Shown here: in pieces, positions 61,506 through 64,000 of the stretch
Numbering within the stretch: the stretch's first letter is position 1
How the letters are laid out: each line of letters begins with the position of its first letter
NCBI GenBank assembly: GCA_026645575.1
Contig: JAPKMW010000026.1
Location: forward strand, 46,334-110,333
DNA: 64,000 nt
Origin: Caldilineaceae bacterium
Lineage (GTDB): Bacteria > Chloroflexota > Anaerolineae > Caldilineales > Caldilineaceae
Direction: 5' to 3'
The notes under the pieces: model-generated
What the model was told of the DNA's origin: nothing
Database searches by the model: none
The model's input: the letters and a program-made list of their open reading frames with translations, nothing else
Position numbers and translations under genes: made by a program

Positions 61506-63516
61506 ACTGTTCAACCCAATACTGCTCCGGATTGGTCGGCGCCGGGTTGGGGTAGAGCCAGGAGCCGGGGAAGATGGCAGGGACATTGTGGAAGTTGTTG
61601 CGCACAATGCCGTAGCCATTGGGGCCGAGCGCAATGCCGATGGCATAGAATTCATCAGCGGCAATGGCAAGAATCTCTTTCATCAAGGCCGCTTGCTGAT
61701 CGGGATCACCGGTGGCCTTGATCTGCTCATAGAGGTCCATCTGCTTCTTGGGGCCGGCCGGCGGCTCTTCGGGCGGTGTCAGCGCCCCTTCGCCAGAGGG
61801 ATTGTTGAACCAGGTCTGCCACGCTTCGGCATAGAGCGATTCACCGCTGTAGGGGAAATACCAGCGCGGCTCCAAGATTACATCCAGCCCGCCGTCGCCA
61901 CCCCAGACGCTGGCGTCATGTTCGTTGGAATCCTTGCGCGTGTAGAGCAGCGAGCGGTCAATCGAGTTGATCTGGAGATCAACGCCGACTGCGGCCCAGT
62001 AGCCTTCAATCAAGCCCAAGGCGTCCACGCGATCTTGCTGGTTGGAGGTGACATCAACCACCACTGTAACTGGGTTGCCGTCGGGGCCAAGGCGGAGGCC
62101 ATCGGCATTCTTTTCGGGATAGAGGCCATCCAAGATTTCGTTGGCCTTGTCCACATCATACTCGGTGTATTGTTTGGCCAGGGTCTCGTTGTGGAAGGGC
62201 GAGGTGGGACGCGGGGCCAATTGCCACGGTTCGCCCTGGCCGACATAGACCACGTCGATAATCTCCTGACGGTTGATGGCATGGGAGAGGGCAATGCGGA
62301 AATCTTTGTTTTGGTACATCTCCCGTTTCATCGGGTCTTTGTGGGTCAGGTTGAGGGCGATGATCATGTTGTTCATGCCCGATGGAATGGTTTCAAAGAA
62401 GCCGTAGCCCCCCTGTTCCATATTGTCAAAAAAGACCGATTTGTTGGGGAGCGAGGCAATATGGCGATCTTGCATGTCGATCTCGCCGTTGAGCGCTTTC
62501 AACACCAACACATCGACGCTTTCGCCCACTTCATAGAGCAGTTGGTCGATATAAGGCAGTTGGCGGCCTTCGGTGTCCACCTTAAAGTAGTAAGGGTTGC
62601 GTTCGCCCACCACCTGCGTGCCGGCGCCATAAGGGGTTGTGAGAATCCAGGGGTAGAGGGTCGGCAGATCGGCATTTTGCCAGCGGGCATCATAGGGCGT
62701 GCCAGGAACGCCGCCACACTTTAGCTCCATCAGATTCACCCAGCCTGTCGCTTGGGCTTCAGCCGCCAGCGCTTCCAGGTTGTCGGCATTATACTTGGGA
62801 TGGAATTGGCTGCAATAGTGTTTGGGCCAGCGGGTAATTTCGGCGCCATCCGGGGTTGCCAACCGCTGTAAGAAGAGACCATTCGGCGCCGCAAATTTCA
62901 GTTTGACCGTATAGTCATCGACTTTTTCCACCGCAACGCTTTCGCCGCCAGCCTTTAGCCAGTTGCCCAGCGGGTGGGTGGCCGCATACTCTTCATTCAG
63001 CACAATGTCTTCATACCAGAAAACAAGGTCATCCGCCGTAAAGGGCGTGCCATCGGACCACTTCATCCCTTCCCGTAGCTTGAAGGTGTATTCGGTGGCT
63101 TCTGCATTGACTTCGTAGGATTCAGCAATGTTGGCTTCAATGGCCGTCCAATCCGGCGTCCAGCGCACTAGGTGTTCGTAGCCCAGCGTGCGTGTGAGCA
63201 AGGCATTGTCTTGCCCGCCATTGAGGCCCATACGCCAGGTGCCGCCATATTGGCCCAAGCCATCAACCGGCGTCACCACCTTGGGGTTGACCGGCAGCCG
63301 TTCTGCCAACGGCGGTAAGCTGCCCGCGGCAACCCGCTCGGCTAACATGGCCGCTTCTTTAGCGCTCGTGTCAACAGCGGCCGGAGCGGCGGTATTTGCC
63401 TCCGCCGCGGCGGGCGCGGCTTCCGGTGCAGTAGGCGCCGGACCGGCCGGCGCACAGGCGGCCACCAAGCCAACCAGTACCAGCAAGGTCAAGAGATGAT
63501 AGATTGTTTTACGCAT
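61504..63516 (-). CDS. ABC importer binding lipoprotein (SBP family 5), second system
   Basis: 670 residues. Signal MRKTIYHLLTLLVLVGLVAACAP with lipobox VAAC, a Pro/Ala-rich tether, then family-5 binding-protein blocks: FKLREGMKWSDGTPFTADDLVFWYEDIV, TPYGAGTQVVGERNPYYFKVDTEGRQLPYIDQLLYE, RIALSHAINRQEIIDVVY. Exported by Sec as a lipoprotein, unlike the Tat-type protein at 46984. Long members of this family often bind oligosaccharides or large peptides; the cargo is open. AGGAGG precedes the ATG. Confidence 0.92.
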   Translation of the reverse strand: MRKTIYHLLTLLVLVGLVAACAPAGPAPTAPEAAPAAAEANTAAPAAVDTSAKEAAMLAERVAAGSLPPLAERLPVNPKVVTPVDGLGQYGGTWRMGLNGGQDNALLTRTLGYEHLVRWTPDWTAIEANIAESYEVNAEATEYTFKLREGMKWSDGTPFTADDLVFWYEDIVLNEEYAATHPLGNWLKAGGESVAVEKVDDYTVKLKFAAPNGLFLQRLATPDGAEITRWPKHYCSQFHPKYNADNLEALAAEAQATGWVNLMELKCGGVPGTPYDARWQNADLPTLYPWILTTPYGAGTQVVGERNPYYFKVDTEGRQLPYIDQLLYEVGESVDVLVLKALNGEIDMQDRHIASLPNKSVFFDNMEQGGYGFFETIPSGMNNMIIALNLTHKDPMKREMYQNKDFRIALSHAINRQEIIDVVYVGQGEPWQLAPRPTSPFHNETLAKQYTEYDVDKANEILDGLYPEKNADGLRLGPDGNPVTVVVDVTSNQQDRVDALGLIEGYWAAVGVDLQINSIDRSLLYTRKDSNEHDASVWGGDGGLDVILEPRWYFPYSGESLYAEAWQTWFNNPSGEGALTPPEEPPAGPKKQMDLYEQIKATGDPDQQAALMKEILAIAADEFYAIGIALGPNGYGIVRNNFHNVPAIFPGSWLYPNPAPTNPEQYWVEQ

Positions 63517-64000
63517 TCGTTCCTCCTCTAGTCAAAGGTGTGATAGTTGATTCGCGGGGCGTGATTTGTGCTGCGTGATTCTTGATCTGGCAAAGATAAC
63601 GAATGACGTAGCACGAACGGCCTGACACGAAGTAGACGGCAGCAGCGGACATTGAACCAAGTTGCGCTCCTGTCTGGGGCAACGGATGGGGGAAGCACTG
63701 AACGAACTAAATTGTCGAACGGTCAAAAGTGCGAAAATTTGCCGAATGATAAAGGAAGGATCATTCGTGCTGATTGGCGAAACGGGTGAGCTAGTTGAAA
63801 ACGCCTACATGAGCAGTGACCACAGGATAGCGCAGGGCAGCCATTTTGTCAATTGTCAGTAGTCCGTAGTTCGCGTAGGTTCTGCACAAGGCTTCTTAAC
63901 GCGCAAAGGGTAAGGCAAAGCTTTGCTAAGTAAAGCCCAGAAAGTCTTTAGACATAAAATTGCATTTTTACTCATGTGAACACAGAATTCTATTTCTAAT
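63517..64000. other. Gene-free upstream region of the second importer
   Basis: No convincing gene in these 484 bases. A possible minus-strand promoter is TTGACA (63847-63852), 17-bp spacer, TATCCT (63824-63829). Near 63550-63590 are scattered GCGTGATT words resembling the ATCACGAATT repeat family. Confidence 0.4.

Noticed and set aside
63662..63862. Small plus-strand gene near the right edge
   Set aside because: No ribosome site, no family match, and it crosses the likely promoter of the binding-protein gene.

Overview
The window looks like a piece of a Chloroflexota chromosome (Anaerolineae/Caldilineae-like). Pointers are STAND ATPase proteins with TPR or WD40 sensors, a SARP-type regulator, two secreted proteins carrying the FLPLV motif that is common in this phylum, several leaderless or near-leaderless regulator genes, and intergenic DNA full of short tandem words arranged as inverted repeats. 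No rRNA, tRNA, CRISPR array, transposase or integrase gene was seen.

Region 1 (1-17.9 kb) is accessory. It opens inside a giant reading frame (3-11543) that joins four STAND/ATPase modules, two with TPR-type and two with WD40 sensors. The linkers are translated GTGACAAG-type repeats. A CBM9-like protein follows, then a decayed RusA-nuclease pair (one gene split by a palindromic element with an 8-bp target duplication, the other with an in-frame TAG), a glycine-rich secreted protein shifted at a poly-G tract, and a SARP regulator broken by a 5-bp duplication but still preceded by a 22-bp-phased operator-like array.

Region 2 (17.5-27.6 kb) is an export block: a secreted Cys/Trp-repeat protein, a heterodimeric ABC exporter pair with complementary degenerate ATP sites, a third ABC exporter behind a structured leader with a 26-codon ORF, and a short UvrA-like ATPase.

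Region 3 (27.8-40.6 kb) is a set of small stand-alone enzymes: four RibD-C/dihydrofolate-reductase-like paralogues, two alpha/beta hydrolases, an ABM monooxygenase, MBL hydrolase, S51 peptidase-like, GNAT, DUF899 and a P450. PadR, HxlR and TetR regulators sit next to clear promoters.

Region 4 (40.6-50.4 kb) is a probable arabino-oligosaccharide locus: GH51 arabinofuranosidase, a complete oligopeptide-type ABC importer and a LacI regulator with its own operator. Region 5 (50.5-56.6 kb) holds a TetR-controlled membrane protein/PPOX pair, a VOC protein, gpmI, a Uma2 protein, and two tandem genes for an identical 50-residue Cys-rich peptide whose DNA copies differ only at synonymous sites. Region 6 (56.6-64 kb) is a second complete peptide/oligosaccharide importer.

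The strongest candidates for undescribed biology are the twin peptide genes (56144-56514), the repeat-stitched STAND giant (3-11543), the SARP operator array (16491-16652) and the ABC-exporter leader (24846-25207).
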